In this document: piece by piece, positions 1 through 12,315 of the stretch
Layout: every line of letters begins with the position of its first letter
Numbering within the stretch: position 1 is the first letter of the stretch
Assembly (NCBI GenBank): GCA_012295275.1
Contig: CM022668.1
Span: 12,425,522-12,468,021, forward strand
From: Chrysomallon squamiferum
Taxonomy: Eukaryota; Mollusca; Gastropoda; Neomphalida; Peltospiridae
Direction of reading: 5' to 3'
DNA length: 42,500 nucleotides
Made by a program: the position numbers and the translations under genes
Notes under the pieces: generated by a model
The model's database searches: none
Told to the model about the DNA's origin: nothing
The model's input: the letters and a program-made list of their open reading frames with translations, nothing else

Positions 1-125
1 TTATTTTATTATTATCATCTTCATCATCATCATCATTATTATTATTATCATTATCATTATATCATTATTATTATCTTTATTATTATCATTATCATTATTA
101 TTATCATTTTATTATCATCATTATT

Positions 126-156
<31 letters not shown>

Positions 157-194
157 ATATTATTATCATTATCATTATTATTCTAATCACACAG
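1..194 (+). repeat. Intron end: ATT/ATC triplet microsatellite
   Basis: Almost pure interrupted ATT/ATC/TTA repeat from 1 to about 181. It is followed directly by the 3' splice site CACACAG at 188-194, which has a poor polypyrimidine tract. Confidence 0.85.
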
Positions 195-499
195 AAGTAC
201 CCGGGGCACCGAAAGGACCCCTGAAGATCGAAATCATGGGACGCGACTCGGCACTGTTGTCGTGGCAACCACCCGAAGACAACGGCGGTTCTCCCGTGCT
301 CGGTTACATCATCGACAAGCGCGACACGCAGAGGGGGGCTGGATCCGGGCAGCCAGGGTAGCTGCAGGAATCACCAAGTACCAGCTACTGAATCTCATTG
401 AGGACCATGATTACCAGTTCCGGGTCTACGCCGAGAACAAAATCGGAGTCGGAGTCCCACTGGAGTCGAAGGGAAGCATCAAGGCTTCCAGTCCTTTTG
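195..499 (+). CDS. Exon 1: FnIII domain, with a 1-nt frame break
   Basis: One whole FnIII domain in one exon, phase 1 to phase 1, donor G|GTGAGT at 500. It starts with the family opening VPGAP, then LLSWQPPEDNGGSP (strand B Trp and the loop PP..DGGSP), then GYIIDKRD. The second half (YQFRVYAENKIG and following) is in another frame. The switch falls at the run of six G at 333-338; one more G would restore a 306-nt exon like its neighbours. The exon is rich in C, G and CpG compared with its AT-rich surroundings. The domain belongs to the filament-binding rod upstream of the kinase. The break is probably a homopolymer error in the assembly, though a true lesion cannot be excluded. Confidence 0.9.
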
Positions 500-573
500 G
501 TGAGTGGGTGTGGAATACTGGGTTATATTTAACAGTGTGTGATTAAAATATTTTATAGTTTAATTTTTTTTTT

Positions 574-604
<31 letters not shown>

Positions 605-1097
605 GTTATTATTAATTTTTGGAAAATTATGTTATGAAAGAAAAATGATGGCTTTCCAGTGAATATATATATATATATATTTTTTTTTTTTTAAATGTTA
701 TATTTTAGTAGTTTTATATTATATATTCAAAAAAAAGAAAAGAAAAATTATTTATTTAATTTTTAAATTTTTTTTATATTCATATATTTTTAGCTGTTTT
801 TTTTTAAATATTATTTATTAGCTATTAATATACATTTTATTGTTATTTATTTTATTTTTTTTATATTATATGATTTTTAAAAGATTATTTATATTTCATT
901 ATTTTTTATCATTTTTTTTAATTATGTTTTGATATAGTCACTTATGTATATATTCAAATTATTTCATTCTTTACTCTTATTAATTATTATTTATTATTAA
1001 TATAATTCTTTACTTTTATTTAAATGTTTAATTTTAATTTAAATTACAAATTTATTTATTTATTTAATATTTGTTTGTTTTATTTATTTATTTACAG
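500..1097 (+). other. Intron 1, AT-rich
   Basis: Holds a poly-T tract (about 567-604), a short TA run (663-680) and T-rich unique sequence. A TTTA run at about 1051-1093 abuts the acceptor TTTACAG. I see no gene in it. Confidence 0.85.
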
Positions 1098-1400
1098 ATG
1101 TACCATCACCTCCTCAGAAATTGAAATCTATAGACCTAACAGAAGATTCAGTCACTTTAGAGTGGTCTCCTCCTGAATCAACAGGCGGCCTTGACCTTCT
1201 TGGCTACGCCATTGAACGCAGAGAATCTGGCAAGGTACAGTGGGTCAGAGCAGGTCACACAGGGCCAGAGGTCACGACCTTCACTGCCAGGAACCTTCTG
1301 GAAGGTCGAATGTACCTGTTCCGTGTGTTTGCAGAGAACAATGAGGGTCTGAGTGAACCAGTCATGCTACAGAATCCTGTCATGCCAGAACGGGAAATTG
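1098..1400 (+). CDS. Exon 2: FnIII domain
   Basis: A complete FnIII domain of 101 codons in a single phase 1-1 exon. Visible landmarks are the opening DVPSPPQ, strand B VTLEWSPPESTGG, the YAIERRESG strand, and strand F/G with LFRVFAENNEG. No frame break. Donor is G|GTGAGA and acceptor is TTACAG. The module is symmetrical, so it could be skipped without disturbing the frame. Confidence 0.96.
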
Positions 1401-1809
1401 GTGAGAAATTTTTTAAATTAAACTACTGTCTACAGAATGGCTATTAATAAAGGATGAATGAAACAGCTGAAGATGCATCTAGATTTTTTAAATATATATG
1501 TTTGTATGTGTTTGTGTGTCTGTGTGTGTGTGTGTGTGTAAAACAGAAACGTGTATACATATATAGACATTTATACAGAGAAAAAGAGGATCTGTGGAAA
1601 AAAGGAGGGAGAGAAAGAAGAAAGAGACAGGAAAATGTTGGAATGAAAGAGAAAAAGAAAACAGAGTGACAGTATGTAAAGGAGAGATAGGAGATACAGA
1701 CAGAAAAAAAATTTAAATAATTAAGACAAAAACAAATTTATCCATTGAATACTTTAACACCATTTCCGTACTCTTAAATTATCTCCCCCTTTTTCTTTTT
1801 AAACAACAG
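1401..1809 (+). other. Intron 2
   Basis: Contains a TG-rich run at about 1508-1538 and a purine-rich stretch at about 1575-1720 (GAAA/GAGA). AAATTATCTCCCCC at 1777-1790 resembles the motif array in the large intron. No gene seen. Confidence 0.85.
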
Positions 1810-2112
1810 CACCACCTGGAGCCCCTGAAGATCTCCAGTACTTGAACCTTGACCAGAAGTCAGTGACCCTGCAGTGGAGGAAACCAAGAAATGATGGTGG
1901 AGCCCCAATCACTGCGTACGTGATTGAGAAGCAAGAAGGAAAAGGTGGTTCATGGAAAAAGGTTGATGACACTGACTCTTCCACTCATTTCTGCGTGATC
2001 GAGGACTTGCTGGAGGGTTTTGAATACTACTTCAGAGTCCTTGCCAAAAACTCTGGAGGTCTCGGAACACCAGCTGAATTGAAGTCACCAGTTGTCCCAA
2101 CAAAACAGAAAG
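1810..2112 (+). CDS. Exon 3: FnIII domain
   Basis: Complete FnIII domain, 303 nt, phase 1-1. Opens APPGAPEDL, strand B VTLQWRKPRNDGGAP, C strand YVIEKQE, then LLEGFEYYFRVLAKNSGG before the final strand. Ends in a KQKG linker at donor G|GTAATT. Frame intact. Confidence 0.96.
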
Positions 2113-2296
2113 GTAATTTTTGTTTTAATTATTGTTATTTGATGATGCTGTTTTTCTTCTTTTTCTTTTTTGTTCTTCTTCTTCTTCTTCTTGTTTTTCT
2201 TCTTTTTTGTCTTCTTATTCTTCTTCTTCTTCTTTTTCTTCTTCTGCTTCTTCTTCTTTTCTTCTTCTTCTTCTTCTTCTTCTTCTTCTTCTTCTT

Positions 2297-2327
<31 letters not shown>

Positions 2328-2447
2328 TTATTATTATTATTATTATTATGACTTTCTTTAACAAAAACATTTTAGAATATATTTAATATTGAATATTTTC
2401 ACAGACTTCACTGTAATTGTTATTATAACATCCATGTGTGGAAATAA

Positions 2448-2482
<35 letters not shown>

Positions 2483-2881
2483 AAAAATAAAAATAGGATA
2501 AATAGTCACCATAAAAATAAATAAAAATATAAAGTATAGGATGAATAATAAAAATAATAACAATAACAACAATAATAATAATAATGGAAATAATAACAAT
2601 AATAATAATAATAATAGTAATAATAATAAAAATAAAAACAACAATAATATTTATAACGGCAATAATATTAATAATGTCAAAAATGAAAATGATGATGGTG
2701 TTGATAATAATAATAATAAAAATAATAATAATAATGATCACCACAACCACAGCAACAAACAACAGCTGCAGTAACAATTACAGACAACAACAACAACAAC
2801 AATTACAGACAACAACAACAACAACAACATCAACATCAGTAGTATTAACAACAAAAACTGCTTTTTTTTTACTAATTTCAG
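2113..2881 (+). repeat. Intron 3: chain of microsatellites (TTC, TTA, TAAA, AAT, CAA)
   Basis: TTC/TTCTT tract about 2168-2325, TTA about 2326-2349, TAAA about 2446-2483, interrupted AAT about 2541-2740, CAA about 2786-2832. The rich strand flips from T to A at about 2440. The acceptor TTTCAG follows a run of T. Open frames read here are low-complexity artefacts. Confidence 0.88.
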
Positions 2882-3187
2882 GAAAACCATCGAGACCAGA
2901 AGAACCTCTTGCGATCAGCAACCTCACAGAAGACCACGTGACGTTGTCGTGGCTGCCTCCCATCAGTGACGGTGGTTCACGCCTCACCGGCTACATCATT
3001 GAGAAATCGGACATCAGACGTCCAAAGTGGGTTCGCGTGACCAAAGTTTCGCCAGACACCCTGACCACAACTGTGGAAAATCTGGTGGAAAAAGCTGGGT
3101 ACTTTTTCCGTGTGGTAGCAGAAAATGCCGTGGGTCTCAGCCCACCCTTGGAAACGGAAACGCCCGTCATTCCAAAGAGTCCGTATG
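2882..3187 (+). CDS. Exon 4: FnIII domain
   Basis: Complete FnIII domain, 306 nt, phase 1-1. Opens GKPSRPEEP, strand B VTLSWLPPISDGGS, YIIEKSD on the C strand, PKWVRVTK, and strand F FFRVVAENAVG. Donor G|GTATGT. Frame intact, GC content above its neighbours. Confidence 0.96.
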
Positions 3188-3694
3188 GTATGTGGTTTCC
3201 ATAGCAACTGATTTTTGGTGAAGTGAATTTGTTATAATTAATTTTTTTTTTTTTTTTTTTTTAATTCTTCATTTTTATTATTATTATTGTTACTGGGGAT
3301 GTTGTTTTTATTGTTGTTGTTGTTGTTGTTGTTGTTTTGTTATTATTATTATTATTATTATTATTGTTGTTGTTGTTATTATGTTTATCATATGCAGAGT
3401 AGATTTCCATAGAAATTGATTGTTAATAAATAAATTCTGATTCTTTTGATTCTTAGTAGTAGTGTTATTATTCATTTATTTACTGTTGTTGTTATTGTTG
3501 TTCTTTTTCTTCTTGCCATCATCATTATATTGTTTTGCTTTAAATTTCAAAAATAAAGAAAATAAGATGAGAAATAATTATTCTAAATAAAAGAAAATAA
3601 TTTTAACTTACATGAGAAAACTAATGTTTAAAAATAATAACTTTTCTAATTATACCTTTCATTAAACATGTACATTAATTTATTAACATTCTAG
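3188..3694 (+). other. Intron 4
   Basis: Poly-T at 3241-3262, TTG and TTA triplet runs at about 3309-3376, then AT-rich unique sequence. Acceptor ATTCTAG. No gene seen. Confidence 0.85.
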
Positions 3695-4000
3695 GTCCGC
3701 CTTCTGCTCCTGAAGGACCAATCAAAACTCTCCAAATCACTCGAGATGCTGCCACAATTCAGTGGCAGCCCCCCACCTCTGATGGTGGCTCCCCCTTGAC
3801 AGGGTATGTGATAGAACGCCGTGACGACGGAAAGAAGTCCTGGATGTATGTCGGACGCATCGATCCTGACAGCAACGTCTTCTCGGCCACAGGCCTGTCA
3901 GAAGGCATGGACTACTTTTTCAGGGTGTATGCAGAAAATAGGTATGGGCGAAGCGGTCCTTTAGAGTCAAGCATAGCAATAATTCCAAAGAGAATCTTCG
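3695..4000 (+). CDS. Exon 5: FnIII domain
   Basis: Complete FnIII domain, 306 nt, phase 1-1. Opens GPPSAPEGP, strand B ATIQWQPPTSDGGSP, C strand YVIERRDDGKKSW, then LSEGMDYFFRVYAENRYG and a KRIFG linker at donor G|GTAAGT. It is the last intact FnIII before the 8.4 kb intron. The half-domain relic at 6598 resembles its second half. Confidence 0.96.
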
Positions 4001-4349
4001 GTAAGTGAATTTATATTTTTATACAAATAGTTATTTTTTGTTTTTTTTTTTGTTTTTTGTTTTTTTTTACTGGAGATTTCTATTTCCTACATTCTGTAGT
4101 TCAAATGATTTCCCTTGATGAATAAATGCATGAATTCCGAAGGTGTGGTAATGATGGTGGTTTGAGAATATTTTTTGTATTCCGGTAGAATTTTTTTTTA
4201 TTTTTATTTTTGTTTTTCATAGATTTTTTTTTTCATTTTCCTAAATGGCTGAATTTTCTGACTTGTACATACATCAATATCAGTATTAAATTAAAACAGT
4301 AAAATATTAAATGACACAATATTCATCCAATATATAATTATGTTTATTC

Positions 4350-4386
<37 letters not shown>

Positions 4387-4904
4387 TTCTTTCATTCTAA
4401 AATGCACATGTAAGTTGACATACATGAAGGCATTCTCTTTTTTTAATATTACAATATTCACACATGTCAACACATTTTTATGTATTTTCTAAGAATACAC
4501 ACATACCATTATATTTTATTATCCATCAGCAACATTTATGATATATTAATATTTATTTTTTTTCATCATCATTATATTTTATTACTAGATATGATAAGTG
4601 TCATATTAATACAAATTAATACATATTAATACACACACATAAATATAATTACATGGCTTCTACATCTTAATACAGTTTAGACATCAACTTAAAACAATTT
4701 TCAAGTATATAAAACCCAAATGTGTGATACAACATTATATATTATACTGAATGGTTAGTTATTGGTAGAAGATATTGAGATTATGAAATGCTTTTTAATT
4801 ATCCTGTAAACCCATTGAGTGTTTTTAAAAAGTGTGTGTTGAGACCAAGAACAATACATTGAACACCATGGTTTGAGTTTTAGTATATCTTTTATACATA
4901 AATA

Positions 4905-4926
4905 AATAATAATAATAATAATAGTA

Positions 4927-4971
<45 letters not shown>

Positions 4972-5040
4972 GTAATAGTAATAGTAATAGTAATTGTAAT
5001 TGTAATAGTAATAATAATAATAATAGTAATAGTAATAGTA

Positions 5041-5071
<31 letters not shown>

Positions 5072-5140
5072 TAGTAATAGTAATAGTAATAGTAATAATA
5101 ATAGTAATAATAATAATAATAATTATTATTATTATTAATA
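4905..5140 (+). repeat. TAA/TAG triplet microsatellite
   Basis: Interrupted (AAT)n with regular AGTAAT variants over about 230 bp, ending in ATT repeats that could fold back on it. Confidence 0.85.
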
Positions 5141-6597
5141 AAACAATAATGGTTTAATAGAATCTTTCAACTAAAAAATTTAATTTATTTTTCTTTAATT
5201 TGCAAAATTATTTCTGAACTTTTTTTACATTTGTCTTTTTAAAAAAAAATTATATAATAATAATAATAACTACAACAACAACAATACCAATAATAATTGT
5301 TGTTGTTATTATTATTATTTCATTTTATTGTTTTATTAAAAAGTACTTGATAACAAAATATAATTTCAAATGATGTTATTAAAGATTTGAATGTAACCTT
5401 CTGAATTATATTTTTGCTTGATTATTTATTAATTTATTTTACTTTTTTATTTGTTTTTATTATCAAATTTTATGGGCACAAAATACACTGGTTTGTTATT
5501 CCTAAGCATACAGTAATATAAAATAGACTATTAATAACAAAACAGTAACTAAAGATATTTTGCCTTAGATCTGTATAGCTCAGTCTGTTTGCATTATTTC
5601 TCTTTTGTGGTGATGCATGATTAATCTAAGGTAAGTTTTCTCCCCTGATTAATTTCCCAGTGAGTGTGTTTATGTTTAATTATTTATATTTACACATTGT
5701 ATTTGCTTTTGATGTTGTAAACTTCATTGTATTTGCTTTTGATGTAATAATTTAAATATTGTTATATATTGCTTCGTTTTTGTTATTATTATTATTAATT
5801 TTAGGATAATTTATTTAAGATTTGAATAATAATTTTCAGAAAAATAAAATAATAATAATAACAAATTTTTCTGATTGTTTTTTATTTATTATTGATTTAA
5901 TTTTATTTATTTTTTTATATGTGTATATTCATTATCAAAATAAAATTAAAATAGTAATGATATAGTAATTGTTTTTTTTATTTATTTTTCAAATATATAC
6001 ATATAATTATTTTCAGTTAAGAAAGAATATTGGATTTTTTAATGTTAACTTTTAAATTATTTATTTATTTATTTATTTTATTATTTTATTATTATTTATT
6101 TATTATTATTATTATTATTGTTATTGTTATTGTTATTGTTATTGTTATTGTTATCAGTTTTGTTCAGTTTTACAGTTTTAACTAACAATTAAATATGCAG
6201 CCTAGTTTTCGTTAAAAAACTGCTGATTTTTAAAATGTGCTTTCTTTAAACTTTTTATGAACATATCTAATCAAAATCTATTATTATAATATCCTTTAAC
6301 AAAATTTTGATCTTTTATAAACACATTTATTTGCAAAAACAAATATAAATTATAACGAAAGAAAATCATAAGAAACTAAAACGATAAAAAAAAAAAAAAA
6401 AAAAAAAAAATTAAAAATTATTTAAAAATGAAAACACAAAAGAATATTTTCATAAAAGCCCTGCACATTTTAAAAAAACAGCAAACGTCATTTTTTTAAT
6501 TATTCGTTGTTTTTTTGTTGTTTTTTTCTCTCTATTACAACTCACACTCTCTGTTTTCTTTTCTTTTTTTTTCTTTTTTTGTTTTTTTTTTGTTCAG

Positions 6598-6767
6598 AAA
6601 TTGCTGGCTCCTCTTGGCTTAAGCAGCTTAGTCTAGAACCGTCCATAAATGTCTACATCGTTCAGAATCTTGAAAGATATGAGTATATTTTTCGGGTGTA
6701 TGCAGACAATCCTCTCAGTTCTGTCTGGGACTCAATAGATCTTAGTTCAATTACTGGTCGATTCTAG
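6598..6767 (+). pseudogene. Half FnIII exon relic or alternative terminal exon
   Basis: A strong acceptor (T-rich tract then TTCAG, ending at 6597) is followed in phase 1 by 56 codons. They read as the second half of an FnIII domain: SSWLKQLSLEPS, then VQNLERYEYIFRVYADN, ending GRF and a TAG stop at 6765. The first half (strand B Trp and PP..DGG loop) is missing and I do not find it upstream. The stop sits where exon 5 has its donor (IFG|GTAAGT versus GRF, TAG). Two readings: a decayed FnIII exon, or a usable last exon, since AATAAA lies at 6799-6804. The decayed exon is more likely, as half an FnIII would not fold. Confidence 0.6.
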
Positions 6768-8242
6768 ATAGTTGATCAGAATATTTTTTTTTTTTTTAAA
6801 TAAAGACTGAAATGAAAAGAGACAGATTTTAATTTTTAAATTTAAAAAAAAAAAAAAGTAGGTACTTGATTGTAATTTTGAAAGATAAAATAGAGAGATT
6901 TTAATTTTTGAAATATAAAAGAAACTGATTTTGTTTTTTAAATTTTAAAAAAGTAGATACTTTGGTTTTAATTCTGAAATAAAATAGACATTATTTTGAT
7001 ATAAAAGAAAAAAGAAAAAAAGAACCCAGCAAAATCACTGATATTTTAGGTTGAAAATTTTGTTTGTTTTATAAATGGAAAAAATGGAAAAAAAAGAAAG
7101 AGATTTTGAAATGGCCTCCAGCAAATGAATCATGAAAATAGGTTATTTAATTGTGATGTATAAATAGATAAAAAAAAATATTAAAATTTTGTTTTAAAAT
7201 TAGAAAAATGCCCTAAAAAAATATGTTTTGGTGTTTTATTTGATTTAGAAAAAATAAAATCTTTACAATTTGATTTTTACTGTAAAATGGAACAAAATAA
7301 ATAAGAAATCCTTTGATTTTGCATTTCGATGGAACAAAAGAAACTGGATAAAATTATGATTTAAATTAGAAAGAAAACCAAAATTATGACTGATTTTAAA
7401 ATCCAGATTATTTTCATAAAGTTAATAATGTAATAACCTCTTCTTAGTAGTCAAATAAGATTTAAAAGCCTAAATATTCTGTAACTAATACATTAAATAC
7501 TTTACAATTCTGTAACAAACTCTTTTTTTCAAATGAACCATACTCTTAAATATCTTGTGACTAATATATATAGATATTGTTTTTAATAATGCAATGTCCA
7601 TTAACTAATGCAATTTTGCACACAATTGTTTTTCTGTTATAATCGTGATTTATTTTGTCACTAGTGACTGTCAAAAGTGACTAAAAATCCTACTGAACTT
7701 TTGTTACTAATTTAATTAATAATTTTTACTAATTATGTACATTAATTAAGATTTTTCTCTGCTATGTCACATTTTTGTTATTACACAATGGTGATTAAAA
7801 AAAAATTATTTTTAGCCTTATTGATGTTGTAACATTAACATAATTTATGCTGGACGTTTATGCTAATTAACGTAATATATACTGTTATTAACATAATATA
7901 TGTTAATATACGAAGCATGGGAAGTTTAATAATATGGCAAAGTATTTGAGACTGTGGGTTGTTGGTAGAATTTTTTTTTATTTTTTTTTTTTTTATTTAG
8001 TTTTTTTTAGGAAATCTGCTTTCCTTGGCTGATAAATGTTTGAAAATAAAATTTTGTATAGCATGCTACATCATCTACCTAATTTTTTTTTTTTTTTAAT
8101 TTTAATTCATTATTAAATTATGCAAATTTTCAATTTTCAGTTCCAAACCAATTGAGGCCCTCGTATGTTCAATATTGAAATATTTTTTCCCTGACACTAA
8201 GAAAATGTTTTAATATTGACCATATTTGAAAAAAAAAAAAAG

Positions 8243-8279
<37 letters not shown>

Positions 8280-8734
8280 AAATGAAGTTAAAGAACTGAA
8301 AAGAAAATTTGCATAATTACCAATAATCATAGCTAAACAAAAAAAAAATATTAATACAAAAATAATAAATGATAATTTTAAAATGTCAACCCACAAAAAG
8401 TCAATTTAATCCCATTTTATTTTTTTATAAAAAGTTTTACTTTGAATAAAACTAAAAACAAAAAAAATATTAAGTATTCAATAAATTAAATAGATTTAAA
8501 ATTCAAATCATGATTATATTACATTGACAATTTTCTTTCTTTCTTAAAAAACAAGATAAAAAATTAAGACTTAAAATTAAAATTCTAAATGATAGGCTTT
8601 ATTGCTATACAGTGCCATATTATTTTAAAACCCATGCTTCATATATAGTTGTGATCTCCTTTTAAAATCTTCTGTATTAATATTGTAAAGTTTCTAGCAC
8701 ATACCTCTCATATGATCTCTTAATTATGACACTG

Positions 8735-9180
8735 AAATGAGTGTTATCTCCCCTTTAAGTTTTAATTCATACAGTTATGTCCCTTTATTTTTGTAAATTT
8801 AATTTCAGTTACAAATGATCTTTGCTTCAGTTTCAATAGTTTTACAGTAACATTCCTTAATTTTGCTATTTAGAATTATCTCCCTTATTTTAAATTTTAG
8901 CTTTATTTCCCTTTATATTAATGTTTCCTTAGTTTATTTTTAGAATTATCTCTTAGGTACCATAATTTAGTATCGTATTCATTTATTTGATTTTCTTCTC
9001 ACCTATTTTAATGTAACCAGTTAACTCCCCTTCAATTCTAATACCTTTACTTATCTCCCCTTCAATTCCAATACCTTTACTTACCTCCCTTTATATATAC
9101 TTAACAATCTTGCTTTAGTCTCAGTTTAAATAGTTCCCTTAATACTTCTTATTTAGAGTTATTTCCCTTTTTCAGAGCTA
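8735..9180 (+). repeat. Cluster of degenerate TTATCTCCCTTTA motifs
   Basis: Variants such as GTTATCTCCCCTTTA (about 8743), ATTATCTCCCTTATT (about 8876), TTATCTCCCCTTCAATT (about 9053) and GTTATTTCCCTTTTT (about 9159) recur about every 30-100 bp. A 31-bp direct duplication (CCCTTCAATTC-AATACCTTTACTTA) lies at about 9028-9088. Confidence 0.55.
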
Positions 9181-10638
9181 GACCTGCAGTATGTTAATAC
9201 TGTCAAAATTCAAATCTTTACAAAATTAAAAATGCTTCATTGTCTTAATTTAGCTTCAGAAACCAAAACCAAAATGACTTTTCCAAGTCTACCCATCTTC
9301 ATTTAACTATCTTTAGTATTTTCAGTGCTAGAAACTATTTTTAAAAATTTCTGTAGATATTTCGGTGAAATAAAACTTTTACTTTCTGTAGACGATGCTT
9401 TTCGGTGAAATAAAATTTTATTTTCCCCCTTAACATTTGTTATTTCATTTATCTGCTTGTATTAATTCGTGGTTGATGTTGTGCAATATATATTAATATT
9501 TTATATTAACAACCATCTGTTGTATATCTCTATAGCAACAATTATAATATATAATATATATTAACCACAGGTTGTGTATTTGAAAAACATCATGGTATAT
9601 AATATTAAAAATTAGCTATTCTTCTCCACAGGAATATTAATAAACATATTATTTATGTATGTAATACCAATATATTCCTCTGTGTACAATACTAATATTT
9701 TCTCATTAACATTTAATTGTTGTATAGTTCTGAACAAAAAATTAATGTCATATTTAAAATAATGTTAAAAAAATAATAATGGTGTGAATTATTAATTTTC
9801 TATATTAACAAACACTGCTGAATGTTTTTGTTAGAAAAATTTCATATGCTGTAGAGTCAAAAATATGATTAAAGATGAAAATACTTTTTAAACCGGAACC
9901 TATTGTAAAAAAAAATCAGTTATAACAAAGTTTGTTTATTTGTTTGTTTTTCTAGATATAATATACTCAAATAAAGATTTTATTTATTAAATCTTTATTT
10001 AGAACATAAAAATAAAGAATAAATAACAAGAAGAAGTAAGACTGAAAAATTCTGAAAACATTTTTAAAAAAAAATGAAATTTACAAATATTTTAATTCAA
10101 ACAAAGAGATTTACCAGAAATAAAACTTTTGAAAATGTCAACCAAATAAAGATTTCAGAATCCAAATACAGATAAAGATTAAAAAATGGAAAATTAATGT
10201 AAGTTTCAAAACCAAATGTTACAAAATTATGAGCTGAATAAAACTGAAAAAGGAGATAGTAAAATAGATGCTTTATCAACAGTCATACTCACAAGACAAA
10301 AAACTTTCTATAAAAAATCCATGTTGCATCTGATATGAAGATTGTATTATATAAAATAGTTATTTATGTAGATAATCATGGTGTTCTGATGTATTTGTTC
10401 TGATTTATTTAATAAAAAGGATGAAAATAACAACACACAGATACAAAGACAATTAAAATGCAAATTAAATGTTTTCAAATACCTAGAAAAAGGAGTTATT
10501 AAAAATATAATGATTATGATGATGATGATGACATAAAGATGATGATGTTAATAACAAGAATGCCAATACAGGAAATTTTAAAGTTAGACAACTTCAACAA
10601 TTTTCAAATACCATCCATTGAAAGGTGTATATATGTAT

Positions 10639-10705
10639 AAACACACACACACAGATGCACACACACACACACACAACACACACACAACATAAACACACAC
10701 ACACA
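10639..10705 (+). repeat. CA dinucleotide microsatellite
   Basis: Interrupted (AC)n. The stretch to about 10920 is rich in short AC/AT/AG repeats. Confidence 0.85.
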
Positions 10706-11275
10706 AATGAACAGACAGATGTTCAGACACATATACTCAGTAAAAGACAGATATAAAGACTTGAAATACACTGACAGATTAACATACAAAATTAATTTTG
10801 AAAAAACCAAGATAAAAAACATGAGATACACATACATGAATACATATGCAGATATATAAATAGTCAGACATATGTAAATAATATATACAGATAGATATAA
10901 AGATATAAATGCACATATATAGAAAGAGAGTGAAAATAAATGACCAAAGGTAATTAAAATAAATAAAAATTTAAAAGGCAAACAGAAATACAACAGACCA
11001 AAAAAAAGAAGAAAGAAACCAAAAATAAATATAATTAAAAAAAAAAATTGTATAAAAAAAAAAGAGTGAGAGAGAGAGAGAGTTGTGTTTTGCCTAAATG
11101 GTATAATATTTATGAGAAAATCTCATCAAAAAGAAAATAATAAAAAAATTAAAAAATTAAAAAAAAAACAAAATAAGTAAATAAATAAATAAAAAAAATA
11201 ACAAAAATAATGAAACTATGAAAAGTATATTTGTTGAAACTATTGTTTCAAAAGTATATTTGTTGTGTGCATGTT

Positions 11276-11278
<3 letters not shown>

Positions 11279-11319
<41 letters not shown>
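11279..11319 (+). repeat. GA dinucleotide microsatellite
   Basis: About 20 GA units. A shorter GA run lies at 11065-11081. Confidence 0.9.
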
Positions 11320-11322
<3 letters not shown>

Positions 11323-11865
11323 AGGCAAAGAATCAAGTACTCTTACTTTTTTGCTTCAGTAGTTTTATATACTAAAATCTCTGAAAAAAATAAAACATTT
11401 TTTTTAAAAATCACCCATTGAAAATAAAAAACACAATTAAAAATATGAAATCAAAAATAAAAAATAATATGATCATTAAAAAAAAAAAACACTGTATCAT
11501 TCATTATCATCAACTCATTCTATACAACATACAATATATTATTTATATTTCATTGAGGAAAAAGATGTTGGCTCAGTGGTTAGAGTCCTCACTTGAGAAA
11601 TATCATAATTTTTTTCTACTTCAGACTTCAGCTATTTAAAAATCGCAGGGAATCAGAAACCAACGCTATGAATATTTTATCTATTGTGTTAATACAAATA
11701 GTTTGTATAATGTTTGTATAATAATTAAAATAAATGATAGTTAAAACAAATGTTATTTTTTCAAGAAAAATAAAACTATTACTGAAAATAGAACCACCAT
11801 CATTACCACTGTCCATGAAATTTTGAACAAATTCAGTGTATATTCATTAATAAAATATTTAATCT

Positions 11866-12106
11866 GTGTGTGTGTATGTTATATGTATGTGTTTGTGTAT
11901 GTATGTGTGTATGTGTGTGAGTGTGTGTGTATATATGTGTATGGATGTATACATTAATGTGAGTGTGTTTGTATGTAAGCATGTATTTTGTATTTGTGAA
12001 TGTATTTATTTACAAATATGTGTACATGTGTATATATGTAAATGTTTGTATATATGTGTGTATGAATGTATGTATGTGTATGTATGTATATGTGTGTGTA
12101 TGTATA

Positions 12107-12138
<32 letters not shown>

Positions 12139-12140
12139 AA
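11866..12140 (+). repeat. TG/TATG microsatellite
   Basis: Interrupted TGTG/TATG/TGTATG repeat. The long open frames read on either strand here are artefacts of it. Confidence 0.85.
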
Positions 12141-12269
12141 TAAATACAAATGTGTAAATATATTTGTATATGTGAATGTATGTACATATGTAAATTGTGT
12201 GTGTATTTATCTAGTTTTATTGATGTATATATAATTATAAAAGTCTGTTTAGATTTACATTACACACAT

Positions 12270-12270
12270 G

Positions 12271-12314
<44 letters not shown>
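12270..12314 (+). repeat. CA dinucleotide microsatellite
   Basis: About 21 CA units, about 80 bp before the exon 6 acceptor. Confidence 0.9.

Positions 12315-12315
<1 letters not shown>

Noticed and set aside
8141-8180. Exon-like sequence after TTTTCAG reading VPNQLRPSYVQY
   Set aside because: Too short before a stop; no FnIII or Ig signature beyond an opening Val-Pro.
11568-11640. A functional tRNA gene
   Set aside because: Only the A box is recognisable; there is no B box, anticodon stem or acceptor stem pairing.
11866-12234. Cys/Val/Tyr-rich frames on both strands
   Set aside because: Products of TG/TATG repeats; no start context, domain or splice support. The same holds for frames over TG, TC and GA runs at 21372, 24765, 27269, 31500, 34011, 34749 and 39937.
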